From positions 62,001 to 126,000 of the forward strand of contig CADASP010000008.1 of assembly GCA_902790625.1 (NCBI GenBank): a stretch of 64,000 nucleotides of DNA, in the 5' to 3' direction. Positions 44,498-52,836 of the stretch are shown in pieces; position 1 is the first letter of the stretch, and each line of letters begins with the position of its first letter. The position numbers were made by a program, and so were the translations under genes. The notes under the pieces were generated by a model that saw only the letters and a program-made list of their open reading frames with translations, did no database searches and was not told the DNA's origin. This DNA comes from an uncultured Prevotellaceae bacterium (GTDB lineage Bacteria > Bacteroidota > Bacteroidia > Bacteroidales > Bacteroidaceae).

Positions 44498-44746
44498 CAA
44501 ATAATATGCGAACTAACCAAAAATGCGAACCTAATTCTGCTGATAATTGTGGATAATAGCTGTTTCGTGGCAAAAGGTTCGCATTTCTTTTCTTGTTTTC
44601 CTTATTTTTGGGGCAGTCCTGGGGGGCACCCCTTACTTTTAGGCAATGATACAGCAGTCGACCTATTTCTGTGCAGCCGCTCCCTTCCCTTGAAGAGAGG
44701 GGAGCGGCTTGAGGAGTGTCTTCTACCGGGCCAAATGCCATAAACA

Positions 44747-44780
44747 AAAAGAGAGGGAATCATTGCGATTCTCTCTCTCT
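44747..44780 (-). terminator. Terminator of the tRNA-Arg/tRNA-Val transcript
   Basis: On the minus strand AGAGAGAGAATCG pairs imperfectly with ATTCCCTCTC, followed by TTTTTG, just after tRNA-Val. Confidence 0.75.
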
Positions 44781-44782
44781 TG

Positions 44783-44857
44783 TAGGAACATTGGGACTCG
44801 AACCCAAGACCTCTTCAATGTGACTGAAGCGCTCTAAACCAACTGAGCTATGCTCCT
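44783..44857 (-). tRNA. tRNA-Val(CAC)
   Basis: The 75-nt cloverleaf has acceptor AGGAGCA / TGTTCCT, D-arm GCTC...GAGC, anticodon stem CTTCA / TGAAG with loop GTCACAT (anticodon CAC) and T-arm TTGGGTTCGAGTCCCAA. CAC reads GTG codons. CCA is not encoded. Confidence 0.88.
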
Positions 44858-44870
44858 ATACTTTGCCTTG

Positions 44871-44944
44871 TGAACCCGAAGGGATTCAAACCCTTGACCT
44901 TCAGAACCGGAATCTGACGCTCTATTCAGCTAAGCTACGGGTCC
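44871..44944 (-). tRNA. tRNA-Arg(CCG)
   Basis: The 74-nt cloverleaf has acceptor GGACCCG / CGGGTTC, anticodon stem TCAGA / TCTGA with loop TTCCGGT (anticodon CCG), T-arm AAGGGTTTGAATCCCTT. It is 13 nt upstream of tRNA-Val in the same transcript. Confidence 0.92.
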
Positions 44945-44975
44945 TCATCCTGCGGCTTGTTCATCTAAGCGGGTG

Positions 44976-45007
44976 CAAAGTTAGGCATTATTTTTCGTTC
45001 CCACAAA
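44976..45007 (-). promoter_or_regulatory. Promoter of the tRNA-Arg/tRNA-Val operon
   Basis: The plus strand reads CAAAGTTA (44976-44983) and CAAA (45004-45007), that is TTTG and TAACTTTG 20 bp apart on the minus strand. Confidence 0.7.
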
Positions 45008-45047
45008 TTTTTTGCCACTTTTTTTTCTTTCATCGCAGAATTATTCG

Positions 45048-45055
45048 TAATTTTG
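45048..45055 (+). promoter_or_regulatory. -7 box (TAATTTTG) for the DUF4348-murB operon
   Basis: TAATTTTG lies 35 bp upstream of the lipoprotein start. No clear -33 element was found. Confidence 0.5.
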
Positions 45056-45090
45056 CATCGAAAAAGGACAAGATTCATCAAAACCACACG

Positions 45091-45915
45091 ATGAAAAGGA
45101 TTCATTTGACAACTGCCGCGATGCTGGCGCTGCTGTCGATGCTGACGACAAGCTGCATTGGCGGCACTTCGAAGAAGGATGCTCAGGCGGAGGAGACGGA
45201 AGAGGAACCCCTGCCCCAGAGGTATGAGAGCGACGACCTGCCACCTGCCGCCGACGAGCTCTTCGACGACTTTGTGTACTACTTCGCCAGCAACGAGCAG
45301 TTGCAACGGCGCAGGACGGCCTTCCCCATCGCCATGAAGGAGGGCAAGAACGTGACGATGATAGAGCAGGAGCAATGGGTGATGGACTCGCTTTTCATGA
45401 GCAAAGGCGAGTATGTGCTGATATTCGACAAGCCCGAAGAGCGAGAGCAGATGAACGACACCACCGTGAACAAGGTGGTGGTGGAAAAGCTCTTCCTCAG
45501 TGCCGACTCGATGACGCAATACCAGTTTGAACGCATGGAGGGTCGATGGAACCTGTGCGAGATAAGGAAGCGCCCTATGAACGGCCACCCCAATGCGGCA
45601 TTCCTGAAGTTCTACCAGCAGTTTGCCAGCGACTCGGCGTTCCAGGCCAACAGTCTGGCCGACGAGATTGCCTTCTCGGGCGCCGACCCCGACGACGACT
45701 TTGCACAGATGGACGGATTCATCACCCCCGACTCGTGGGAGGCCTTTGCACCAGAGCTGCCGCAAGACAGCATCTTCCACATCGACTATGGCAGCCACGA
45801 CGCACGCTCCAAGACCAAGCTCTTCGTGATATGCGGCATCTCCAACGGACTGGAGATGGAGCTCACCTTCCAGCAGAAGCGAGGCAAATGGCGACTGACA
45901 CGACTGACCGAATAA
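45091..45915 (+). CDS. DUF4348-domain lipoprotein
   Basis: The 274-residue lipoprotein has signal MKRIHLTTAAMLALLSMLTTSC (lipobox TTSC), a Glu-rich linker (QAEETEEEPLPQRYESDDLP), then the body FDDFVYYFASNEQLQRRRTA, FPI, MERMEGRWNLCEIR-like and SDSAFQANSLADEIAFSG, familiar from Bacteroidetes DUF4348. The second half seems to repeat the first domain's FYQQFASDSAFQ pattern. Function is unknown. murB follows after 10 bp and an MBL hydrolase overlaps that, suggesting an envelope-related transcript. Confidence 0.75.
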   Translation: MKRIHLTTAAMLALLSMLTTSCIGGTSKKDAQAEETEEEPLPQRYESDDLPPAADELFDDFVYYFASNEQLQRRRTAFPIAMKEGKNVTMIEQEQWVMDSLFMSKGEYVLIFDKPEEREQMNDTTVNKVVVEKLFLSADSMTQYQFERMEGRWNLCEIRKRPMNGHPNAAFLKFYQQFASDSAFQANSLADEIAFSGADPDDDFAQMDGFITPDSWEAFAPELPQDSIFHIDYGSHDARSKTKLFVICGISNGLEMELTFQQKRGKWRLTRLTE

Positions 45916-45925
45916 GAGCAATGCC

Positions 45926-46939
45926 ATGAAAGACCAAAGAAACTACAGTCTGCTGAATCACAACACCTTTGGCATCGACGCCCGCTGCAGCCGCTTCCTG
46001 GAATACGATAATTCGGAGGAAGCGATGGAAGTGGCCAAGCTGCTGCGCAACGACCGACAGCCTTTCATGACGATAGGTGCTGGCAGCAACCTGTTGCTGA
46101 CACACGACTACGAGGGAACGGTGGTGCACTCGGCCGTGAAGGGTATCTCGCTCTCCATTCATGGCGACATGGCGTGGTTGCGTTGTGGCAGCGGTGAGAC
46201 GTGGGACGACGTGGTGGCATGGACCGTGGGCCAAGGCATCGCCGACATGGCATGCCTCTCGCTCATTCCTGGCGAGGTGGGGGCATCGGCCGTGCAGAAC
46301 ATCGGAGCCTACGGTGCCGAGGCCGCAATGTTCATTGAGCAGGTGAACGCCGTTGACATGGCCACCGGCCTACCCGCCGTCATCAATGCCAGCGACTGCC
46401 ACTACGGCTATCGCGACAGCCGGTTCAAGCACGAATGGAAGAACCGGTTCCTCATCACCCACGTCACTTACAAGTTGCGATGCGACAGGATGCCAGCGTT
46501 GGAATATGGTAACATCCAGAACGAGCTGGTTCAGCAGAACACTCCCCACCCCACTCCGCAGCAACTGCGACAGGCCATCATCAACATACGCCGAGCCAAG
46601 TTGCCGGAACCCTCGGAGTTGGGCAATGCGGGCAGCTTCTTTATGAACCCCGTAGTGAGCAGGGCTGAGTTTGAACGTTTGGAAAAACAATACCCCCACA
46701 TGCCACACTACCACGTGAGCGAGGCCGAGGAGAAGATTCCCGCCGGTTGGCTGATAGAGCAATGCGGCTGGAAGGGGCGCACGATGGGGCGCGCAGGGGT
46801 GTATGCGAAACAAGCATTGGTGCTGGTGAACATGGGCGGTGCCACAGGCGAAGAGATAACAGCGCTGTGCCATGCCGTGCAGCGCGATGTGAAAGAGCGT
46901 TTCGGAATCGACCTGAAGCCAGAAGTGAATATTGTATGA
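45926..46939 (+). CDS. murB: UDP-N-acetylenolpyruvoylglucosamine reductase
   Basis: The 337-residue type I MurB has the FAD motif TIGAGSNLLLTHDYEGTVV, LSLIPGEVGASAVQNIGAYG, CHYGYRDSRFKH, GNAGSFFMNPVVSR (catalytic Ser in GSFF) and EKIPAGWLIEQCGWKG, RTMGRAGVYAKQALVLVN. It makes UDP-MurNAc for peptidoglycan in the cytoplasm. It follows the DUF4348 lipoprotein by 10 bp and overlaps the next gene by 4 bp. Confidence 0.95.
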   Translation: MKDQRNYSLLNHNTFGIDARCSRFLEYDNSEEAMEVAKLLRNDRQPFMTIGAGSNLLLTHDYEGTVVHSAVKGISLSIHGDMAWLRCGSGETWDDVVAWTVGQGIADMACLSLIPGEVGASAVQNIGAYGAEAAMFIEQVNAVDMATGLPAVINASDCHYGYRDSRFKHEWKNRFLITHVTYKLRCDRMPALEYGNIQNELVQQNTPHPTPQQLRQAIINIRRAKLPEPSELGNAGSFFMNPVVSRAEFERLEKQYPHMPHYHVSEAEEKIPAGWLIEQCGWKGRTMGRAGVYAKQALVLVNMGGATGEEITALCHAVQRDVKERFGIDLKPEVNIV

Positions 46940-47694
46940 TGAGAGTCACCCTACTTGGAACGGGCACCTCGTGCGGTGTGCCTGTTATTGGCTGTCAGTG
47001 CGAGGTGTGCCAGAGCACCGACGCCAAGGACCAACGTCTGCGCTGCAGCATCCTGGTGGAGACGGAAAGCACACGACTGATAGTGGACTGCGGACCCGAC
47101 TTCCGCCAACAGATATTGCCCCAGCCCTTTAGAAAGATTGACGGCATCCTCATCACCCACTCGCACTACGACCACGTGGGAGGGATGGACGATGTGAGGC
47201 CCTACTGCCAGTTTGGCGAAATCAACGTCTATGCCGACCCCATCGCCCGCAAGGGAATGCTCGAGATGTTGCCCTACTGCTTTGCCGCCAACCGCTATCC
47301 TGGCGTACCCGCCATCGGCTTGCACGAGATACATGCCGGGCAGCCCTTCACCATTGGCGACATCGACATCTTGCCCGTAGAGGTGATGCATGGAAAGCTG
47401 CCCATCCTGGGCTATCGCTTTGGCGACTTCGCCTACATCACCGACATGAAGACGATAGCCCCCGACCAGCTGGCCCTGCTACGTGGCGTTGACACGTTGG
47501 TGGTCAACGCGCTGCGCTTCGACCGACCCCATCACTCACACCAGTTGGTAGACGATGCCATCGCCTTTGCCCGCGAGGTGGGAGCACGCCGCACCTTGCT
47601 CACCCACCTGTGCCACGACATAGGACTGCACAAAGAAGCCAGTTCCAAACTCCCTGTTGGGGTGGAACTGGCCTACGACGGTCAGGTCATCTAA
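46936..47694 (+). CDS. MBL-fold hydrolase (PhnP-like)
   Basis: This 252-residue metallo-beta-lactamase-fold protein starts MRVTLLGTGTSCGVPVIGCQ, then CEVCQSTDAKDQRLRCSILVE, the beginning of the PhnP/phosphoribosyl cyclic phosphodiesterase group. The metal site is HSHYDHVGGMDDVRPY, with later His in VMHGKLPILGY and RFDRPHHSHQLVDDAI (the 'H..H' pair). PhnP proper works in phosphonate breakdown, but no phn genes are nearby and the family is broader. It overlaps murB by 4 bp (ATGA), so translational coupling is likely. Confidence 0.88.
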   Translation: MMRVTLLGTGTSCGVPVIGCQCEVCQSTDAKDQRLRCSILVETESTRLIVDCGPDFRQQILPQPFRKIDGILITHSHYDHVGGMDDVRPYCQFGEINVYADPIARKGMLEMLPYCFAANRYPGVPAIGLHEIHAGQPFTIGDIDILPVEVMHGKLPILGYRFGDFAYITDMKTIAPDQLALLRGVDTLVVNALRFDRPHHSHQLVDDAIAFAREVGARRTLLTHLCHDIGLHKEASSKLPVGVELAYDGQVI

Positions 47695-47695
47695 C

Positions 47696-47810
47696 TGGGT
47701 GATTGCGGATAACCATTTTTCTATATTCATCTATAAATTTCGGTTGGCAGCGGCCGCTGCCATCATTGGCGGCGTTCGCTGCCATCATTGGCAGCGGCCG
47801 CTGCCCTCCT
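47696..47810. repeat. Second copy of the GATTGCGGATAA / GGCAGCGGCCGCTGCC repeat
   Basis: GGGTGATTGCGGATAACCAT then TTTTCTATATTCATC, then AAATTTCGGTTGGCAGCGGC, repeats the order at 18824-18892. Two perfect GGCAGCGGCCGCTGCC palindromes (47746-47761, 47790-47805) flank a GCC-ATCATTGGC unit. Confidence 0.8.
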
Positions 47811-48317
47811 GAATGCACCCCATTTCGCTCGTCATCGACAATGCTCGCCTACATGTCATCATTTTTTTAGCGAATGGTTTGCTGATTCCGTGAATAATTC
47901 TTGTATTTCCTCTAATTTGCATGATTCATGACCGCTGGCACAAATTGCGCTTAGCGTCTTTCAAAGACTGTATTCGAACTGTAGGGACGGACCTTGTGTC
48001 CGTCTGCGTGGGTCAAGCCGTTTGCGGGCGGACACAAGGTCCGCCCCTACGGTTATTGAATAACGTGGTGAATCAGCCAAACCAGTCTTTCCGCTCTGGG
48101 GTAGATAATACTGGGAATGAATAATACAGAAATCCTGCCATTCTTGGGATAAAAAGTTCGAGGTACGGTTGAAAAGATGCCACAAGTTGTTTCTCTTGTG
48201 TTTACTTCAGTTGCTTCGGAAAGCAGACCACAAAACGTTGCGCAGCCCCATCCCCCTCGAAAGAAGGGAATGGGGCTGCGCAACGAAAAGCCTTGGCGAA
48301 TTGTAAGGACTGCTGTC
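47811..48317. repeat. Gene-free gap with a strong hairpin at 47981-48050
   Basis: GTAGGGACGGACCTTGTGTC and GACACAAGGTCCGCCCCTAC are inverted arms of a 70-nt structure. Around 48246-48282 a second inverted pair CAGCCCCATCCCCCT / AATGGGGCTGCG is seen. No gene was recognised. Confidence 0.7.
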
Positions 48318-48953
48318 CTATTCCTCTTCAGCCTCTGTGCCCTTGGCAGACTTTGCTCCTTTGTAGCTGATGCCATGCTCGAGGGCAAAGTCTTCCATCA
48401 TCTTCACATAGCCGCCAGGGCCGAACACTTCGGGCTGGTCGAAGTTCTTCACACGCCACTCGCCGTTCTCCAGCTGCATCTCCAGACGCATAAAACCAAT
48501 CTCCTCGTCGGCACCCTTGAATCTCACCTGTGCCTGAGCCATATCGCCCTTCAACAGATCGGCCTTGATGATGTCTATCTCCAAAGGAGTGGGCATACCT
48601 GTCAGAAAGCGAAAGCCCTCTTCGTCGCCGAAGAACATCTGGTCGTCGCCAGTAGCGTCTTTCAGTGCTTTGCCGATGGCATTACGCAGACCAAGGTAGT
48701 AGCTGGAGCAGAACTCGTCTTCGAGTTGATGGATATTGATGATGCCATTCTTGTCCATATCATTCAGACGGTCGTACATCTTCCTGACCTGTGCCTCTAC
48801 GGCTTCTACCGTCTTTGACTCGTCAGAAGCCGTGGTCGCTTCACTCTCGACCAATTCCTGTGGTTCGTTGTCGACACCCTTAGCGGTCTTGCTACCGCAT
48901 CCAGTCATTGCTGCTACTGCTACAATGGCGATGGAAATAAATACTTTCTTCAT
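48318..48953 (-). CDS. Hypothetical lipoprotein
   Basis: The 211-residue product has signal MKKVFISIAIVAVAAMTGCG (lipobox MTGC). After a charged linker (ELVESEATTASDESKTVEAV) comes a domain with VRKMYDRLNDMDKNGIINIH, QLEDEFCSSYYLGLRNAIGK and MRLEMQLENGEWRVKNFD. That 'W.I.NF' end is typical of small NTF2-like or DUF3828-like lipoproteins. It ends in a Glu-rich tail. A start 12 bp upstream (48965, MKDFMKK) is equally possible. I cannot assign a function. Confidence 0.65.
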   Translation of the reverse strand: MKKVFISIAIVAVAAMTGCGSKTAKGVDNEPQELVESEATTASDESKTVEAVEAQVRKMYDRLNDMDKNGIINIHQLEDEFCSSYYLGLRNAIGKALKDATGDDQMFFGDEEGFRFLTGMPTPLEIDIIKADLLKGDMAQAQVRFKGADEEIGFMRLEMQLENGEWRVKNFDQPEVFGPGGYVKMMEDFALEHGISYKGAKSAKGTEAEEE

Positions 48954-48979
48954 AAAATCTTTCATTAAAGTGATTAACG

Positions 48980-49013
48980 AAAAGCCGCTAACTCTCAAGA
49001 ATTAGCGGCTTCA
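48980..49013 (-). terminator. Terminator after tRNA-Pro
   Basis: AAGCCGCTAA and TTAGCGGCTT form a 10-bp stem; on the minus strand it is followed by TTTTCG. It lies between tRNA-Pro and the lipoprotein start. Confidence 0.85.
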
Positions 49014-49027
49014 ACTATTATCTTTCG

Positions 49028-49100
49028 TCGAGGTGACAGGACTCGAACCTGCGACATCCTGGTCCCAAACCAGGAACGCTACCAACTGCGCTACACCTCG
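49028..49100 (-). tRNA. tRNA-Pro(UGG)
   Basis: The cloverleaf has acceptor CGAGGTG / CACCTCG, anticodon stem CCTGG / CCAGG with loop TTTGGGA (anticodon TGG), and T-arm GCAGGTTCGAGTCCTGT. CCA is not encoded. Confidence 0.93.
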
Positions 49101-49120
49101 AACTCATTGGAAAACGGCTG

Positions 49121-49152
49121 CAAAGGTACTCAAAATCTCTGAGACCTGCAAA
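49121..49152 (-). promoter_or_regulatory. Promoter of tRNA-Pro
   Basis: The plus strand has CAAAGGTA (49121-49128) and CAAA (49149-49152), a TTTG / TACCTTTG pair with 20-bp spacing on the minus strand. Confidence 0.7.
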
Positions 49153-49171
49153 CTATTTGGGCATTTTTTTT

Positions 49172-50359
49172 TTATTTGATGATGCCTTGCTCGACAAAAA
49201 TCTTCTTCAATGCCACCACCGAGCGCTCCACTTGCTCGTGGGTGTGTGTAGCCATCAGGGCATAACGCACCAGCGTGTCTTGTGGGGCACAAGCTGGCGG
49301 GATGACGGGATTGATGAAGACGCCAGCCTCGAAGGCCAGTGCAACGACAAGGAATGTCTTGTCGGTGTCGCGCACATAGAGTGGGATGATGGGGCTCTCG
49401 GTGTCGCCGATGTCGAATCCCTCTTCGCGGAAGCGCTTCAGGGCGTAGCGCGTCACCTCCCACAGGTGCTCCATGCGCTCAGGCTCATTCTGAATGATGT
49501 GAAGAGCCTCCATAGCTGCGGCAGTGGCGGCAGGGGTGTTGGAAGCCGAAAAGATGTAGGTGCGGCAACTATGGCGCAGCCAGTTGATGGTGTCGCTATC
49601 GGCAGCGATGAATCCTCCGATGGAGGCCAGCGACTTGGAGAAAGTGCCCATGATGAGGTCAACATCCTTCGTCAGTCCGAAATGGTCGCACACGCCACGT
49701 CCCTGCCTGCCGAAGACACCGATGCCGTGGGCTTCGTCAACCATCACCGAGCAGTTGTACTTCTTCTTCAGCTCAATGATTTCGGGCAGCTTGGCCAGGT
49801 CGCCTTCCATGGAGAAGACGCCATCGACCACGATGAGCTTCACGGCCTCTTGTGGCAGCTTCTGCAGCACGCGCTCCAAGTCGGCCATGTCGTTGTGCTT
49901 ATAATGCAGCTGCTTGGCAAAGGCAAGCCTACGCCCGTCGACGATACTGGCATGGTCGCGGTCGTCGCAAATCACGAAGTCGTCTTTGCTGAGCAGAGCG
50001 GGAATGACACCTTGGTTGACACTGAAACCCGTGGAGAAGCACAAACATTCGTCTTTGCCTATGAACTCGGCTATTTCTTTCTCAAGCTGTATGTGCAGGT
50101 CGAGCGTCCCGTTGAGGAATCTGCTGCCCGCGCAGCCGGTTCCATATTTGTCGAGAGCCTCCTTAGCCTTGTCGATGATGCGCTGGTCGCCCGTGAGCCC
50201 TGTATAGGCATTAGAGCCGAACATCAGCACTTTGTGGCCACCCATCTCCACCTCTGTTCCTTGCTTTCCAGTGATGGAGCGGAAATAAGGGTAGATGCCT
50301 TTGGCCATCGCCTCTTGGGGTACTCGATAGGATTTAAATCTTTCTTGCAGTTGTCCCAT
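49172..50359 (-). CDS. spt: Serine palmitoyltransferase (alpha-oxoamine synthase)
   Basis: The 395-residue PLP enzyme has YGTGCAGSRFLNGTLDLHIQ, FSTGFSVNQGVIPALL, VDEAHGIGVFGRQGRGVCDH, and FSKSLASIGGFIAADSD with the PLP Lys in TFSKS. The stretches MFGSNAYTGLTGD and NPVIPPACAPQDTLVR closely resemble the Bacteroides serine palmitoyltransferase as I recall it, rather than BioF or Kbl. It condenses serine with acyl-CoA to 3-ketosphinganine, the first step of bacterial sphingolipid synthesis, on the inner membrane's cytoplasmic face. A divergent lipid kinase begins 154 bp away. Confidence 0.9.
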   Translation of the reverse strand: MGQLQERFKSYRVPQEAMAKGIYPYFRSITGKQGTEVEMGGHKVLMFGSNAYTGLTGDQRIIDKAKEALDKYGTGCAGSRFLNGTLDLHIQLEKEIAEFIGKDECLCFSTGFSVNQGVIPALLSKDDFVICDDRDHASIVDGRRLAFAKQLHYKHNDMADLERVLQKLPQEAVKLIVVDGVFSMEGDLAKLPEIIELKKKYNCSVMVDEAHGIGVFGRQGRGVCDHFGLTKDVDLIMGTFSKSLASIGGFIAADSDTINWLRHSCRTYIFSASNTPAATAAAMEALHIIQNEPERMEHLWEVTRYALKRFREEGFDIGDTESPIIPLYVRDTDKTFLVVALAFEAGVFINPVIPPACAPQDTLVRYALMATHTHEQVERSVVALKKIFVEQGIIK

Positions 50360-50397
50360 AACGTAAGTTAAAAGGTATTTAACTCTTTTTTAGGCTG

Positions 50398-50405
50398 CAA
50401 AGTTA
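50398..50405 (-). promoter_or_regulatory. -7 box (TAACTTTG) for spt
   Basis: The plus strand reads CAAAGTTA 39 bp upstream of the spt start. Confidence 0.55.
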
Positions 50406-50499
50406 CACAAAATTCTTCAAATCCTGCTCATTTTTCATAAAAATGTTTGTTTTAATTATTTTTCTGTCGCTTTTGCAGTTGTTTTTGCCGCTTTATTTG

Positions 50500-50507
50500 T
50501 ACTTTTG
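50500..50507 (+). promoter_or_regulatory. -7 box (TACTTTTG) immediately before the lipid-kinase ATG
   Basis: The box ends only 5 bases before the ATG at 50513. Since transcription normally starts a few bases after this box, the mRNA would be leaderless or nearly so. Confidence 0.6.
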
Positions 50508-50512
50508 CAGCC

Positions 50513-51502
50513 ATGCAAACGAAAAAGAAGCAAATAGTTTTCATTGTGAATCCCATTTCGGGCACCAGTTCGAAGAAGGGATTCGACCGGTTGGTGGAGC
50601 GTACGCTCGACCCTGAGCAATATGATTGGCGCATCATCCGCACCGAGTATGCCGGCCATGCCGCTGAGCTGGCCGCCCAATGTGCTTCCGACGGCATCGA
50701 TGTTTGCGTGGCTGTTGGTGGCGATGGCACTGTCAACGAGGTTGCCCGCTCCCTGGTGGGCACCCAGACGGCGCTGGGCATCGTGCCCAGTGGTTCGGGC
50801 AACGGGCTGGCGCGGCACCTGTGCCTCCCCATGAGCATGAAAGGCGCACTGGCCATGATAGCACAAGGGCACACCGCCATGTTCGACCACGGGGTCATCA
50901 ACGGGCACCCCTTCTTCTGCACCTGCGGCATGGGCTTCGATGCTTTTGTGTCGCTGAAGTTTGCCCAGAGCGGCAAGCGCGGTCTGGCCACCTACACCAA
51001 GATGGTGCTCAGCGAAGGCATGAGCTACAAGCCCGCCAGCTATGATGTGCAGGTGGAGGATGGCAATGGCGAGGTGAGCCACTGCGAGGCTTTCCTCATT
51101 GCCTGTGCCAATGCGGCGCAGTATGGCAACAACACCTACATCGCCCCAGGGGCGTCTATGCAAGACGGACTACTCGACGTTATCATCATCCATCCCTTCA
51201 AGGGAATGGGCGGACCAAAGGTGCTGATGGACTTGATGCTGAAGACCGTCAAGGACAATCACCATGTGAAGCACTTCCATGCTCGCAGTCTGCACATCCA
51301 TCGTCAGGAAGAAGGAGCCGTGCACTTCGATGGCGACCCCATGGTGATGGGATGCGACATCGACATTGCCATCAAGCCAGCTTCGCTGAAGGCGATTGTG
51401 AACCCAAAGGCCATTGAGGACAAGGCGAAGCCCGGCAGGGTGGCCAGCATGTTCAGCCACCTGCTCGACGGCAGAGGACATTCACAGAAGGAGAAAAAAT
51501 AA
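50513..51502 (+). CDS. Diacylglycerol/lipid kinase family protein
   Basis: This 329-residue DAGK-catalytic-fold protein has IVFIVNPISGTSSKKGFDR, VAVGGDGTVNEVARSLVG (nucleotide site GGDGT), GIVPSGSGNGLARHL and a C-terminal beta-sandwich with ANAAQYGNNTYIAPGASMQD and VHFDGDPMVMG. Relatives phosphorylate diacylglycerol, sphingosine or ceramide. Its divergent position beside spt makes a sphingoid substrate plausible but unproven. The ATG at 50513 gives the conserved N-terminus. Confidence 0.88.
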   Translation: MQTKKKQIVFIVNPISGTSSKKGFDRLVERTLDPEQYDWRIIRTEYAGHAAELAAQCASDGIDVCVAVGGDGTVNEVARSLVGTQTALGIVPSGSGNGLARHLCLPMSMKGALAMIAQGHTAMFDHGVINGHPFFCTCGMGFDAFVSLKFAQSGKRGLATYTKMVLSEGMSYKPASYDVQVEDGNGEVSHCEAFLIACANAAQYGNNTYIAPGASMQDGLLDVIIIHPFKGMGGPKVLMDLMLKTVKDNHHVKHFHARSLHIHRQEEGAVHFDGDPMVMGCDIDIAIKPASLKAIVNPKAIEDKAKPGRVASMFSHLLDGRGHSQKEKK

Positions 51503-51548
51503 TGTTTCTGTACCTATTTATATATATAAACAGTTTTTTGACGTGTTG

Positions 51549-51698
51549 ATGCAGCAAGTGTTGACAGCCGTGTGTGTGGTAGGTGCGGTGGTAGGTGCCA
51601 TCGTTAGCGTGCGCCGCGCATTCAGCTCTCACCGCAATCCTTGCGAGGGGTGCCCCGGCTGTCGGCTGAAGGAGTCAAAATGCGACGGGAAGAAATGA
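51549..51698 (+). CDS. FeoB-associated Cys-rich small membrane protein
   Basis: The 49-residue product has one TM helix (residues 2-20, LMQQVLTAVCVVGAVVGAIV) then CEGCPGCRLKESKC, a Cys-rich tail as in FeoB-associated (PF12669-like) proteins. No feoAB is visible here, so the association is by type only. An in-frame GTG 6 bp upstream could also start it. Its 3' end overlaps the convergent dehydrogenase gene by 24 bp. Confidence 0.55.
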   Translation: MQQVLTAVCVVGAVVGAIVSVRRAFSSHRNPCEGCPGCRLKESKCDGKK

Positions 51699-52742
51699 CG
51701 CTCCCCAATCGCTCACTTTGTCGATATGGGGGGTGGCAACACCTTTTTGGTACGCTAAACGGCGTACCACATCAAGGCCATAAGGAAAGTCTTCGGTGAA
51801 ATAGCGGCTATGGAAATCAGGCGCATAGCCTCCCTCCACGGGGCGCATGGGCATGAGGATGCCCTTGAAGGCCTGGATGCTGCGCAACTTTCGCGCCAGC
51901 GACGCGGCATCGGTGCTCTCATAATATGCCAGGACGGTGGGGATATTGCAAGGATTGACGGGCAGCACTGCCAACAACTGGTGCAGTTCGCTGTCCATGT
52001 CGATATAGAGCTGGGCGGCCTCCTCCGTCCATTCTTCGTAGAAAAGAGGCACGCGGTCGAAGACGATGCCCTCGTGCCAGTCTTTCAAGAGCGTGTAGAG
52101 GCGGGCGGGATGCAGCAAGGGGTTGCTGTTCGACAGGCTGGCCTCATAATGGCTCTCCAACAAAGTGGTAGGTGTGTTGAAAAGCATTTCCGCCATCTCG
52201 CGCACCACTTCCTTCCTTGCGGTCTGCTCTACGGCCACGCACAGACTTTCCTTAAATCCCATGATGCGCCCCACCCTACCATATTCCACGGTGCGGGCGA
52301 TGAAGGGCACACGCTGTAAGCCAAAGAGAGGGGTACTGGGCAAAAGGACATCCATGGCCTGGAAGAAAAAGCCTGTGCTGCTGACCACACTGCCCACCAC
52401 AGCGGTAGGCTTCAAGTGGGGCTTAACCGTCAGGAGCACCTCGCGGATGGAATAGCCAGGCAAGCACAGCACCACCACGTCGGCATCACTTATCACTTGT
52501 GCGGGGTCGCTACTGACACCAGCCAACTGGCCTACAAGTGGCCGCTCGCGGTCAGGGACTTCCACCATCAAACTATTCTGCCATCGCTCAGGGTGGCGCG
52601 TCAGCACACTCACCTTGTTGTTGGTGCGTGCAGCGACGAACCCAGCCACGACATGCCCCAGGTTGCCACCACCGCAGATGCAGATGGAGAGTCCACCCCG
52701 TTCGGTTAGTCCTGCTGTCTTCTTTTCCATCGTATTATTCAT
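51675..52742 (-). CDS. Octopine/nopaline-dehydrogenase-like oxidoreductase
   Basis: This 355-residue protein begins with an NAD(P) fold (ICICGGGNLGHVVAGFVAAR), continues with VVLCLPGYSIREVL and VGSVVSSTGFFFQAMDVLLP, and ends in a helical domain with LESHYEASLSNSNPLLHPAR, LYTLL, and YYESTDAASLARKLRSI, characteristic of the octopine/nopaline dehydrogenase family. Such enzymes reductively join an amine and an alpha-keto acid; the substrates here are unknown. It lies 94 bp downstream of the NTase-aminotransferase gene on the same strand, separated by a GC-rich repeat, so joint function is possible. Confidence 0.85.
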   Translation of the reverse strand: MNNTMEKKTAGLTERGGLSICICGGGNLGHVVAGFVAARTNNKVSVLTRHPERWQNSLMVEVPDRERPLVGQLAGVSSDPAQVISDADVVVLCLPGYSIREVLLTVKPHLKPTAVVGSVVSSTGFFFQAMDVLLPSTPLFGLQRVPFIARTVEYGRVGRIMGFKESLCVAVEQTARKEVVREMAEMLFNTPTTLLESHYEASLSNSNPLLHPARLYTLLKDWHEGIVFDRVPLFYEEWTEEAAQLYIDMDSELHQLLAVLPVNPCNIPTVLAYYESTDAASLARKLRSIQAFKGILMPMRPVEGGYAPDFHSRYFTEDFPYGLDVVRRLAYQKGVATPHIDKVSDWGASFLPVAF

Positions 52743-52771
52743 AAGCCATTCTTCATAACGAATCTATATAA

Positions 52772-52825
52772 GCCTCCTCCCGTCGGGAGGGGTTGGGGGT
52801 GGGTGCTCGGGAGAGGTTCGGGAGG
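52772..52825. repeat. GGGAGGGG-class micro-repeat
   Basis: CTCCTCCCGTCGGGAGGGGT then TGGGGGTGGGT shares its right end with the AEC and ABC inverted-repeat elements; here only one arm plus a degenerate repeat remain. Confidence 0.7.
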
Positions 52826-52836
52826 GGTGTTTGTTG

